DNA of 64,000 nucleotides from JACVRW01 sp963808775. GTDB lineage: Bacteria; Actinomycetota; Thermoleophilia; Solirubrobacterales; Thermoleophilaceae. Positions 12,612-20,783 of this stretch are shown here, one piece after another (the first letter of the stretch is position 1; each line of letters begins with the position of its first letter). Location of the stretch: NCBI GenBank assembly GCA_963808775.1, contig CAWEGR010000003.1:62001-126000 (forward strand). Direction: 5' to 3'. The notes under the pieces were generated by a model. It did no database searches and had not been told where the DNA came from. It was given only the letters and a program-made list of their open reading frames with translations. The translations under genes and the position numbers were made by a program.

Positions 12612-13456
12612 GCGGCCGGCGGCGCCGCCCCCACGGCTTCCAGATACGCGTCCTCGAGGTTCGACGACAGCACCCGTACCTCGTAGATCCGCTCGCCGGC
12701 CGCCACGAGCTCGGCGACGATCGCGGGCACGTCCTCGCGCTCCGCGCTCTCGAATACCCGCACGCCGCCCGCGGTCTCGATCTCGACGCCGCGCGTGCGC
12801 TGGAGCTCGGCCGGGGTTCCCCGCGAGACGATCCGGCCGCGCGTGAGGATGGCCACGCGGTCGCAGACGAGCTCGACCTCGCTCAGCAGGTGCGAGCTGA
12901 GCACCACGGCCACGTTCCGCTCGCGGAGCTCGCCGAGCAGGTCGCGGACGATGCGCCGCCCGACCGGGTCGAGCGCGCTCGTGGGCTCGTCGAGCATCAG
13001 CAGCTTCGGCTCGCCCACAAGCGCCTGGGCGATTCCGAGCCGCTGCTGCATGCCCTTCGACATCGCGCCGACCTTGGTCTCCCGCGCGTCCGCGAGTCCC
13101 ACGAGCTCGAGCAGCTCGGCGCGCTCGCGCGCCCCGCCCCCCGAGCCCGCGAGCGACTGGTGCAGGGCGATCAGCTCGTCGGCCGAGAGCCACTCCGGAA
13201 AGCGGAACAGCTCGGCGAGATAGCCGATCGAGCGCCGCGCGCCGGCCGAGCCCGCGGGCGAGCCGTCGACCTGCGCGCCGCCGCTCGATGCCCTCACGAG
13301 GCCGCAGGCGATCTTCGTGAGCGTCGACTTGCCCGCGCCGTTCGGCCCGAGCAGGCCGAGGAGCTCGCCGGGCTCGACCTCGAGGTCCACGCCGTCGAGC
13401 GCGAGCTTTGCGCCATAGCGCTTGGTCAGCCCGTGGCAGGCGAGGGCGGGCGTCAC
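12608..13456 (-). CDS. ABC transporter ATP-binding protein
   Basis: 282 residues from GTG 13456 (VTPALACHGLTKRYG), chosen because upstream in-frame sequence is low-complexity arginine-rich shadow. Walker A LLGLLGPNGAGKSTLTK (about 35-50), the ABC signature MSKGMQQRLG (about 131), Walker B KLLMLDEPTSALDPVGRR and the H-loop VVLSSHLLSEVE are all present. The C-terminal domain (RGVEIETAGGVRVFE...LEDAYLEAVG) is typical of ABC-2 exporter ATPases. The stop overlaps the permease ATG (ATGA). Together they form a two-gene exporter with no adjacent regulator to hint at substrate. Confidence 0.93.
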   Translation of the reverse strand: MTPALACHGLTKRYGAKLALDGVDLEVEPGELLGLLGPNGAGKSTLTKIACGLVRASSGGAQVDGSPAGSAGARRSIGYLAELFRFPEWLSADELIALHQSLAGSGGGARERAELLELVGLADARETKVGAMSKGMQQRLGIAQALVGEPKLLMLDEPTSALDPVGRRIVRDLLGELRERNVAVVLSSHLLSEVELVCDRVAILTRGRIVSRGTPAELQRTRGVEIETAGGVRVFESAEREDVPAIVAELVAAGERIYEVRVLSSNLEDAYLEAVGAAPPAA

Positions 13457-13482
13457 CGGGCGCAGTGTAGGAAGCTGGCCGC

Positions 13483-14342
13483 GTGGGGCTGACGGATGAC
13501 GTGCGGACGGGCTGCGCGGAGATCGCCCGCGGGGCTCGCTCGGTCGCGATCGACCTCGGCGCGCTCGACCGGGTCGAGCCGGCACCCGCGCCCGAGCTCG
13601 ACCCCGAGCGCCACTACCTCGAGGGCCCGCCCGAGGACGTGGCCTCGTACATGCTCGTCCTCGACTCGATCAACTTCGGCTCGGGCTGGTTCCCGACGCT
13701 GCGCAAGCGGCCGGGCTGCAGCGGCTACTTCACGGTGGCCTGGGCGCTGGCTGACCATTACCGGGCGCACGGTCCGCTCGATCTGGCGCGGCTCGACGCC
13801 ACCTCGGTCGCCTCGATTCTGGGCCAGGATCCGGCGCATGAGCTGATGGGGCTCTACTCGCGGGCGCTGCGGGAACTCGCCGGTTTCTGGAGGGCCGGAC
13901 CGAACTGCAGCTGGTGAGGGAGGCTGAGGGATCGGCGGAGCGGTTGGCCACGATGGTCGCCGCCATGCCCTTCTTTGCCGATTTTGGCTTTTTCAAGCGG
14001 GCGCAGATCCTGCCGCACGACATGGAGCTCGCCGGCGTCGCGTCGTTCTCCGACCTCGACCGGCTGACGATCTTCGCCGACAATCTCGTTCCTCACGTGC
14101 TGCGCGTCGACGGCGTGCTGCGCTACGAGGAGGGGCTCGCGGCCCGCATCGACGCGGGCGAGCTGCTTGAGCCGGGGCGCGAGGAGCGCGAGATCCGGGC
14201 GTGCGCCGTGCATGCCTGCGAGCTGATCTCGCAGCGCATCGGCGTCGCGCCGCGCATCCTCGACGGCTGGCTCTGGAACCGCGGCCAGGCTCCGGAGTAC
14301 AAGGCGATCCCGCGGCACCGAACGCGCACGGTCTTCTACTGA
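13483..14342 (+). CDS. Queuosine salvage protein, DUF2419/Qng1-like (frameshift)
   Basis: This matches the DUF2419 family, whose characterised members hydrolyse queuosine 5'-phosphate to release queuine for tRNA modification. Visible hallmarks are the N-terminal VRTGCAEIARGARSVAIDLG, the substrate-pocket strand YMLVLDSINFGSGWFP, WALADHYRAHGP, and in the second half FADNLVPHVLRVDGVLRYEE, EEREIRACAVHACELI and the C-terminal HRTRTVFY signature. The frame breaks near 13890: GGTTTCTGGAGGGCC needs one base added (FLEGRTELQLV) or two removed. Repaired length is about 286 residues, normal for the family. It is divergent from the ABC operon, and its last 7 bp overlap the convergent AbiEi/DUF559 gene. 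Confidence 0.82.
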
Positions 14343-15219
14343 GCGTCGTGGAGCGCGCGCAGCCGCCGGCCCGTCTCCTCGGGCTCGCGCATCACCTGAT
14401 CGTGCGTGAAGCGGTGAACGGCATAGCCGGCGAGAGCGAGGTCGACGTCTCTGCGCCGGTCGTGCTCGAAGGCGCGTTTGCTCCGATGCGCGCCGAAGCC
14501 GTCGGTCTCGACGATCAGCCGCTTGTCGCGCCACAGGAAGTCGGCCTCGTAGGTGAGCACCCGGGCGTTCACCTCGGGGTCGGGGAGATCGACGGCGCGC
14601 GAGATCGCCAGCATCGCCTCCTCCAGGTCGTTGCGGGTGAAGGTGGTGGGGCCCTCGCGCTCGATGAGCTCGCGAAGCACGCGCGTGCGGCGCCCTGCCG
14701 CCCGCTCGATGGCGCCCTCGAGATCGCCCGGGGCGAGCAGCCGTCGCGCGTAAGCCTGCTCGAGCGCGCGCTCCGCGTCCCGCGGCCGGCGATCGGCAGC
14801 GAGGTCGACGATCGTGCGGGCCGACCGTCGTGACCGGGATGCCGTCGTGGACGGTCACGTCGCGCGGGTCGAGCCGCCTCGCCACATGGACGTCGAGCCT
14901 CGCCCGCTGCATCCTGGCGCTGCGGCCCTCGATCGTCACGTCAAAGCGCTCGCGGGCCGTGAACAGAAGCTCCCAATGGGCGCCCGCCGAGTGGTGACTC
15001 GCCGCGGCGCCCTCGCCCACCGCCAGAACGGCGGCCATGAGGAGCCCCTCGCGGCGCAGCCGCGCGTGACCCCACGCGTAGACGCCGCGGTGGAGCCGCA
15101 CGAGCCGGCCTGTGCTGACCCGCGCGGCGATCATGTCGCGGCTCATGCCGCACCGAATCAGCTGTCGCGCCGTAGATGCAGCCCCACTGCCGAGCCGCGA
15201 TCGCGGCCGCCCATCGCAT
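14336..15219 (-). CDS. AbiEi-type antitoxin/DUF559 (Vsr-like) domain protein (two frameshifts)
   Basis: Repaired, this is a 293-residue protein common in actinobacteria. The N-terminal winged-helix AbiEi-like domain is MRWAAAIAARQWGCI-TARQLIRCGMSRDMIAARVSTG, then RLVRLHRGVYAWGHA. A middle segment (VARTIVDLAADRRP...) leads to a C-terminal Vsr/DUF559-type nuclease fold with ADFLWRDKRLIVETDG and AHRSKRAFEHDRRRD. One extra T near 15173 and one extra G near 14826 split it; removing both gives an intact length (884 to 882 bp). No AbiEii nucleotidyltransferase toxin gene is adjacent, so this is probably a stand-alone protein and not a complete type IV toxin-antitoxin pair. A 19-bp inverted repeat lies just upstream. 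Confidence 0.78.
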
Positions 15220-15235
15220 CAGGGCCGCCCGCGAT

Positions 15236-15284
15236 GGGTGCCGCGACTTTGTCGGCTAGATCATGCGACAATCTCGCGGCACCC
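15236..15284. promoter_or_regulatory. 19-bp imperfect inverted repeat upstream of the AbiEi/DUF559 gene
   Basis: Left arm GGGTGCCGCGACTTTGTCG (15236-15254) and right arm CGACAATCTCGCGGCACCC (15266-15284) pair at 17 of 19 positions around an 11-base spacer. It begins 17 bp upstream of the ATG at 15219. AbiEi antitoxins are known to autoregulate by binding inverted repeats upstream of their own gene, so an operator is the leading interpretation. A bidirectional hairpin terminator between this gene and cysE (which ends at 15360) is the alternative, but there is no T-run. Confidence 0.5.
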
Positions 15285-15359
15285 GGCCAGCGTGGCGGGT
15301 TCCGTGTTACGCGTGGGAGCGGTGTGTGACGGCGCCGCGAAAAGCGGGCTCCGGCGGGC

Positions 15360-16097
15360 TCAGCCGCCGGTCGAGTCCGGGCCGCGGCGGGCCTTCAGCG
15401 GCTTGACGTCGGCGCCCTCGGGCTTGCGGCCGGTGAGCTCCGCCAGCAGCTCCTCGACCTCCGTGAGGCGGTTGGCGAGGCCGCGGATGGCGTCGGCCAC
15501 CGGGTCCGGCAGGTGGACCCAGTCCGCGTCCGGGCCGCTCGGCTTGCGGCCGTCGACCCGCACCGGGTGGCCGGGGTTGCCGACCACCGTCGAGTTCGGC
15601 GGCACGTCGTGGATCACCACCGAGTTGGCGCCGATCTTCGCCTGCGAGCCGATCTCGATCGGGCCGAGCAGCTTCGCGCCCGCGCCGATCATGACCTCGT
15701 CGCCGACCGTCGGATGGCGCTTGCCGCGCGCGAAGCCAGTGCCGCCGAGGGTCACGCCCTGGTACATCGTCACGTCGTCCCCGACCTCGGCCGTCTCGCC
15801 GATCACGACACCCGAGCCGTGGTCGATGAACAGGCCGCGGCCGATGCGCGCGCCCGGGTGGATCTCGATTCCGGTCACGAGCCTCGTCGCGTTGGCGAGC
15901 ACGCGCGGCGCCAGGGGCACGCCCGCCTCGTGCATCGCGTGCGAGATCCGATGCGAGAGCAGCGCCTGGACGCCGCCGTAGGTCAGCAGCATCTCGCCGC
16001 GTCCCACGCTGCGGGCCGCCGGGTCGCGCTCCTGCGCCGCGGTGAGGTCCTCGCGCACCTCGCGGGTCACGCGCGCCAGCGTGCCGAGGCCGATCAC
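15360..16097 (-). CDS. cysE: Serine O-acetyltransferase
   Basis: 245 residues from GTG 16097. It transfers acetyl from acetyl-CoA to L-serine to give O-acetylserine for cysteine synthesis. The left-handed beta-helix hexapeptide repeats are clear: GIEIHPGARIGRGLFIDHGS, GVVIGETAEVGDDVTMYQ, GVTLGGTGFARGKRHPTVGD, GAGAKLLGPIEIGSQAKIGA, NSVVIHDVPPNSTVVGNPG. The catalytic His sits in FIDHGSG. The C-terminal extension ends ARRGPDSTGG. Its GTG overlaps the cysK stop (GTGA), coupling the two steps of cysteine synthesis. An alternative longer N-terminus is unlikely because it would lie inside cysK. Confidence 0.95.
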   Translation of the reverse strand: MIGLGTLARVTREVREDLTAAQERDPAARSVGRGEMLLTYGGVQALLSHRISHAMHEAGVPLAPRVLANATRLVTGIEIHPGARIGRGLFIDHGSGVVIGETAEVGDDVTMYQGVTLGGTGFARGKRHPTVGDEVMIGAGAKLLGPIEIGSQAKIGANSVVIHDVPPNSTVVGNPGHPVRVDGRKPSGPDADWVHLPDPVADAIRGLANRLTEVEELLAELTGRKPEGADVKPLKARRGPDSTGG

Positions 16098-17042
16098 GGC
16101 GCGAAGAAGGGCGTGGACACGTAGCGCTCGCCCGAGTCGGGGAAGATCACGACGACGCGCTTGCCGCGCATCTCGCGCCGGCAGCCGACCTCGATCGCGC
16201 CCCAGAGCGCCGCGCCGGCGGAGATGCCCGCCAGGACGCCCTCGCGGCGCGCGCACAGACGCGCGCAGTCGAGCGCGTCCTCGTCGTCGACGGGCAGGAT
16301 CTCGTCGATCACGTCGCGGTTGAGCACCTCGGGCACGAAGCCCGGCCCGATGCCCTGGATCTTGTGCGGCCCGGGCGCCCCGCCCGACAGCACCGGCGAG
16401 CTCTTCGGCTCGACTCCCACGACGTGCAGCCCGGGGTTGCGCTCCTTGAGGCGCTCGCCGCAGCCCGTGATCGTGCCGCCCGTCCCCGCGCCCGCGACGA
16501 GGACGTCCACCCGGCCCTCCATGTCGCGCCAGATCTCCTCGGCCGTGGTGCGCCGGTGGATCTCCGGATTGGCGGGGTTCGAGAACTGGTTCGGGACGAA
16601 GCAGTCGCCGCGCTCGCGGCAGATGCGCCGCGCCTCCTCGACCGCCTCGGTCATGCCGCCCATCGACTCAACGAGCAGCACCTCCGCGCCGTACAGCCGC
16701 AGCAGGTTCTCGCGCTCGCGGCTCATGCCCTGCGGCATCGTGATGACGAGGTCGTAGCCCTTGGCCGCGCAGACGAACGCGAGCGCGATCCCGGTGTTGC
16801 CCGAGGTCGACTCCACGATCGTGTTGCGGCCCGGGCTCGATCCGCCCCTCCGCCTCGGCGGCGTCGATCATCGACACCCCGATGCGGTCCTTGACGCTGC
16901 CGCCCGGGTTGTAGGCCTCGAGCTTCGCGATCAGCTCGGCGCCGCAATCTGGAGCGACCCGCGTGAGCGCCGCCATCGGCGTGTTGCCGACGATGTCGGC
17001 GAGGTTGTCCGGGATCGCCCGCTGGAGGTTCGGAACGGCCAT
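16094..17042 (-). CDS. cysK: Cysteine synthase A, O-acetylserine sulfhydrylase (one-base frameshift)
   Basis: A PLP enzyme converting O-acetylserine and sulfide to cysteine. The first part (MAVPNLQRAIPDNLADIVGN, TPMAALTRV, YNPGGSVKDRIG with the PLP lysine) is separated by a frame jump from VESTSGNTGIALAFVCAAKG, GAGTGGTITGCGERLKE, GISAGAALWGAIEV and the FPDSGERYVST tail. Deleting one G in CCCGGGCC near 16830 restores EPGRNTIVESTSGNTG and a 315-residue protein of normal length. All substrate and PLP motifs are intact, so loss of function is unlikely. It follows the GGDEF gene by 35 bp and overlaps cysE by 4 bp. Confidence 0.94.
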
Positions 17043-17077
17043 CCGCCGCCCAGGCTACCTGGGCGCGCCGCGACGGC

Positions 17078-18655
17078 CTACGCCACGTCGCGCCGGCGCC
17101 GCTTGGCGCCGTAGAGCAGCTTGTCGGCCCTGGCCACGAGCGCGGTCGCGCCCTCGCCCGGCTCGCGCACGGCGATCCCGAAGCTCGCCTCGATCTCCTG
17201 GCCGTCGCTGCGCCGCGACGCGAGCGTGGCCTGGAGCCGCTGCGCAACCCGCTCGGCATCGAGGCGCGAGGCGCCGCCGAGCACGATCGCGAACTCGTCG
17301 CCGCCGAGCCGGAACGCGTCGTCCGAGCGGCGCAGCCCGGTGCGCAGCGCGTCCGCGAGCGTCTGCAGAGCGCGGTCGCCGGCGTCGTGCCCGTGGCGGT
17401 CGTTCACGAGCTTGAGGTTGTCCATGTCGCAGAGGATCAGCGCCAGGGCCCCGTCCGGCCGCGCCACCTCGCGCGAGAGCCGTTCCTGGAACGCGCGCCG
17501 GTTCGGGAGCCCCGTGAGCTGGTCGTGGGTCGCCTCGTGCTGCAGTCGCACCGTCCGGTCCGCCGTGCCGAGGGCCGCCACCGCCTGGTTCGCGAACAGC
17601 CGCAGCGCCTGGAGGCGCGCTTGCGTCGGCAGCAGCCTGTCGCGCGGGTCGTCGACCCAGATCAGCCCGAGGCGGTTGCCCTCCGGCTCGTCGAGCGGCA
17701 CGAGCAGCCAGTGCCGCGACCAGGCGTGCGGCCCGCGGCCGTTCAGCTCCGAGCGGTACGAGATCGGGTGCGCCTGGACGCGCTCCTCGGCGACCTCGGT
17801 CGGGATCAGGTAGCAGCCGGCAACCTCGAACTCGTCGGTGAAGAGCGGCTCCGTCGCGGACAGCGGCATGCGGTGGTTGAGCGCCTCCGAGTCGAGGTCC
17901 CAGCCGGCCGACGCCACGGGCCGCAGCGGCGAGTCTGGGCTGTCCGCGAGCTCGATCACGACCTTGTCGAAGCCGAGAGCGTCGAAGATCCCGTCGCAGA
18001 CGGCCTGCAGCACGTCCTCGGTGTCCTGCGCCTCGGCGAGCCGCGCCGAGACCTCGAGCACGCCCTCGAGCATGCGCTGGTGCTGGACGTCGTTCGCGGT
18101 GTCCTGCGCGATCCGCAGGGCGAGCGCGGCGTGCGCCGCGATCGCCACGAGCGCGTCGAGGTCCGCGTCGGTCGGCCGCAGCCCGTTGGCCGGCTCGTCG
18201 ACCGAGACCATGCCGATCAGGTTGTGCTTCGGGTCGTACAGCGGCACGAACAGCGCGTCCTCCGCGGTCCACGCGTTCGGGTCGTCGCTCGCCTCGATTT
18301 CCGGCACGAACGTCTCGACCCCCAGCTCCTCCCAGTCGAAGTCCTCGCCGGGCACGAAGTAGGCGCCGCGCCGCTCGAAGCGCTCGGCGAGCATCGGGTA
18401 CCAGGTCTCCGCGGGCGAGGCGCGGCCCAGGAGCGCCTCGATCGAGTCGGCGGATCCCACGGCCGCCGCGGTGAGCATGTCGTGGTAGGCGGGGCGATAG
18501 ACGTTGACGACGACCGCCCTGAAGCCGAGCAGGTCGGCGATCGTGCGGCAGACGTCCTCGAGCACGCCGTGCAGGTCCGCCTCGTCGCGCACGGAGGCGG
18601 TGCGCTCGAACATGGTGCCGAGCCGCGAGAGGATCTCGAGTTTGCCCGCCGCCAT
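17078..18655 (-). CDS. GAF-GAF-GGDEF diguanylate cyclase
   Basis: 525 residues, no membrane segments. Two GAF-like sensor regions (about 10-175 and 195-355) precede a GGDEF domain with DQLTGLPNRRAFQERL, LCDMDNLKLVNDRHGHDAGD and the intact active-site loop LGGDEFAIVLGG. An RRSD five residues before GGDEF fits the RxxD inhibitory site, so the enzyme should make c-di-GMP with product inhibition. Start ATG 18655 overlaps the stop of the GGDEF-EAL gene upstream (TGATG), so the two are translationally coupled. The GAF ligands are unknown. The pairing suggests local control of c-di-GMP made and consumed together. Confidence 0.93.
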   Translation of the reverse strand: MAAGKLEILSRLGTMFERTASVRDEADLHGVLEDVCRTIADLLGFRAVVVNVYRPAYHDMLTAAAVGSADSIEALLGRASPAETWYPMLAERFERRGAYFVPGEDFDWEELGVETFVPEIEASDDPNAWTAEDALFVPLYDPKHNLIGMVSVDEPANGLRPTDADLDALVAIAAHAALALRIAQDTANDVQHQRMLEGVLEVSARLAEAQDTEDVLQAVCDGIFDALGFDKVVIELADSPDSPLRPVASAGWDLDSEALNHRMPLSATEPLFTDEFEVAGCYLIPTEVAEERVQAHPISYRSELNGRGPHAWSRHWLLVPLDEPEGNRLGLIWVDDPRDRLLPTQARLQALRLFANQAVAALGTADRTVRLQHEATHDQLTGLPNRRAFQERLSREVARPDGALALILCDMDNLKLVNDRHGHDAGDRALQTLADALRTGLRRSDDAFRLGGDEFAIVLGGASRLDAERVAQRLQATLASRRSDGQEIEASFGIAVREPGEGATALVARADKLLYGAKRRRRDVA

Positions 18656-20709
18656 CAGGCCCTGTTCCTCGCCCCGATCGGGACGATCTTGGTTCCCTCC
18701 GAGCGCAGCTCCCGGCAGAGCCGCGCCGCCTCGGCGTTCACGGTCGCCCAGGGCTCGCCCGGCCGCGCGAGCACCCAGCCCTGGCCGGTCGACACCCCGA
18801 GGTGGATCAGCACGCGCAGCTCGTCGAGCGTCTCGATGCCCTCGGCGCAGATCGACGCGCCCGTCGAGCGCGCGAAGTGGACGAGCGAGCCGATCAGCGC
18901 GATCTTGGCGGGATCGGCGTGCACGTCGGCGACGAGCGAGCGGTCGAGCTTGATGATGTCCGCGCGCATCCTCATGACCTGCTGGAGGCCCGCGTAGCCC
19001 TCGCCCGCGTCGTCGACCGCGATGCGGGCGCCGCGGGCTCGCAGCGGCGCGAGGTGGCGCTGGAGCGCGTCCACGTCGAGCACCCGCTCCTCCTCGGTGA
19101 TCTCGATCACGACGCCGCGGAGATCGGCCGGGAGCTCCTCGAGCACCTCCGTCGAGGCGATCGCCGACGGGCTCAGGTTGACCGACAGGAAGGCGCCATG
19201 CGGCCGCTCGGGCGCCGCGAGCGCGCGGCGCACGGCCTCGGCCTCGAGCGAGGCGCCGAGCCCGAACCGGTGCGCCTGCGAGAACCACCACGACGGCGGC
19301 AGCCCCGGCTTGCCGGCGAAGCGCGCGAGCGATTCGTAGCCGACGGGCTCACCCGTCGCGAGCGACACGATCGGCTGGAAGACGGGCCGCACAGCGTCGG
19401 GCCGCGCGACCAGCTCCGAGAACTCCTCGCGTTGCTCGTCCGTGACCACGAAGACGTGCTCCGGGTCATAGCGGCGCGCGCGGCCGCGGCCACCTTCCTT
19501 CGCCCAGTAGAGCGCGCCCGAGGCGAGCTGCAGCAACGCGCTCGCGTTGCGGGCGTCCTCGGGGAAGCACGCCACGCCGGCGGAGCAGCGCAGCCCGCCC
19601 CCCATCGGCGCCGCCGCCTCGACGGCCGCTCGGCCCGCCTCGGCGAGGGCCAGAGCGCGCCCGCCGTCGGCATCCGGCAGGACGATGCCGAACTCGTCGC
19701 CGCCGACGCGCGCCACCACGCCCAGGCCGCGCATGGCCGCGCGCAGGCTCGCCGCCACCGCGCCGAGCAGCTCGTCGCCGAAGGGGTGGCCGCGCGAGTC
19801 GTTGATGCGCTTGAAGTCGTCGAGGTCGATCAGGACGACGGCGAGGGAGCGGCCGTCGCGGCGCGCGAACTCGACCTCCTTGCCGAGCACCTCCTGGAAG
19901 CGCCGGTGGTTGGCGAGAGCCGTGAGCGGATCGCGGTGGGCCAGCTCCTCGAGACGGCGCTGGTTCATCTCGAGGTCGGCGGCCATCGTGTCGAAGTCGC
20001 GCGACAGCTCGCCGAGCTCGTCGCGGCGGCGCCACTCGAGTCGCGTCGACAGGTCGCCGGAGCCGACCGCGCGCGTGGCATGGCGAAGCCGGTCGAGCGG
20101 GCGGAAGATGCCGCGCTGGAGCACGACAGCGGTGAAGATCGAGAAGGCCGCCAACAGCACCAGGAGCACGATTGCGACCGCGCGGTTGCGGTCTGCAAGC
20201 TTCTCGTCAGCCGCCGCCAGGTCGTAGCTCGCCACGAGCGCCGCCTCCACGCGGCCGTCCTCGCCGATCGGCGTCACGAGCAGCTCCTCGTGACGATCGC
20301 CGTCGCGCGTCTCCGCGGAGACCTGTTCGCCCGAGCCGAGGGCGTCGGTCACGAAGCGGAGCTCGTCGATCCCGTCCGGGAGCGCCCCCGACCGCGCCAC
20401 GGGATCCGACGACCCCGGCACGTATACCGAGAGCTTCGTGAGGTCGCGGGGCGCCACCGCGAGCACCTCGCGCAGCTCGCGCTCGAGCGCCGCGGCATCG
20501 CCCGGATCGACGGCCTGCAGCCGGCGGTCGAGGATGTTCGAGACGCCGCGCAGCTCGGTCAGGGCCGAGTCACGATAGGCGCCACTCAGCTCGTCGCTCG
20601 AGCTCTTCGATGCCACGAACGCGCAGGCGGCCGCAGCCAGGGTCAGGGCAATGCTGACCTGAACTCGAAGGCTGCGGAGGGATTCTTTCGAGATAGGCAA
20701 ACGGGCCAA
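18655..20709 (-). CDS. Membrane-bound HAMP-GGDEF-EAL protein
   Basis: 684 residues. An N-terminal anchor (VQVSIALTLAAAACAFVA), an extracytoplasmic sensor of about 130 residues and a second helix (AVAIVLLVLLAAFSIFTAVV) lead into a HAMP linker (RPLDRLRHATRAVGSGDLST). The GGDEF domain has RDPLTALANHRRFQEVL and an intact VGGDEFGIVLPD. The EAL domain reads YESLARF in place of EAL, with EITEEERV, IAVDDAGEGYAGLQQ, DIIKLDRSLV, CAEGIETLDEL and GWVLARP. The core metal-binding acidic residues look present, so phosphodiesterase activity is possible, though the ESL and GEGYAG variants leave doubt. First gene of the unit running into the GGDEF gene, cysK and cysE. Confidence 0.93.
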   Translation of the reverse strand: MARLPISKESLRSLRVQVSIALTLAAAACAFVASKSSSDELSGAYRDSALTELRGVSNILDRRLQAVDPGDAAALERELREVLAVAPRDLTKLSVYVPGSSDPVARSGALPDGIDELRFVTDALGSGEQVSAETRDGDRHEELLVTPIGEDGRVEAALVASYDLAAADEKLADRNRAVAIVLLVLLAAFSIFTAVVLQRGIFRPLDRLRHATRAVGSGDLSTRLEWRRRDELGELSRDFDTMAADLEMNQRRLEELAHRDPLTALANHRRFQEVLGKEVEFARRDGRSLAVVLIDLDDFKRINDSRGHPFGDELLGAVAASLRAAMRGLGVVARVGGDEFGIVLPDADGGRALALAEAGRAAVEAAAPMGGGLRCSAGVACFPEDARNASALLQLASGALYWAKEGGRGRARRYDPEHVFVVTDEQREEFSELVARPDAVRPVFQPIVSLATGEPVGYESLARFAGKPGLPPSWWFSQAHRFGLGASLEAEAVRRALAAPERPHGAFLSVNLSPSAIASTEVLEELPADLRGVVIEITEEERVLDVDALQRHLAPLRARGARIAVDDAGEGYAGLQQVMRMRADIIKLDRSLVADVHADPAKIALIGSLVHFARSTGASICAEGIETLDELRVLIHLGVSTGQGWVLARPGEPWATVNAEAARLCRELRSEGTKIVPIGARNRA

Positions 20710-20783
20710 GCTGGGGCTCCCGATGTTGTATCGGCCCCAACGACATCATCCTGTAGCCCGTTCGGGCCTTCAACCCCTCGATG

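Noticed and set aside
14336..15219. A complete AbiE type IV toxin-antitoxin system
   Set aside because: No nucleotidyltransferase (AbiEii) gene lies on either side: the neighbours are a queuosine-salvage gene and cysE.
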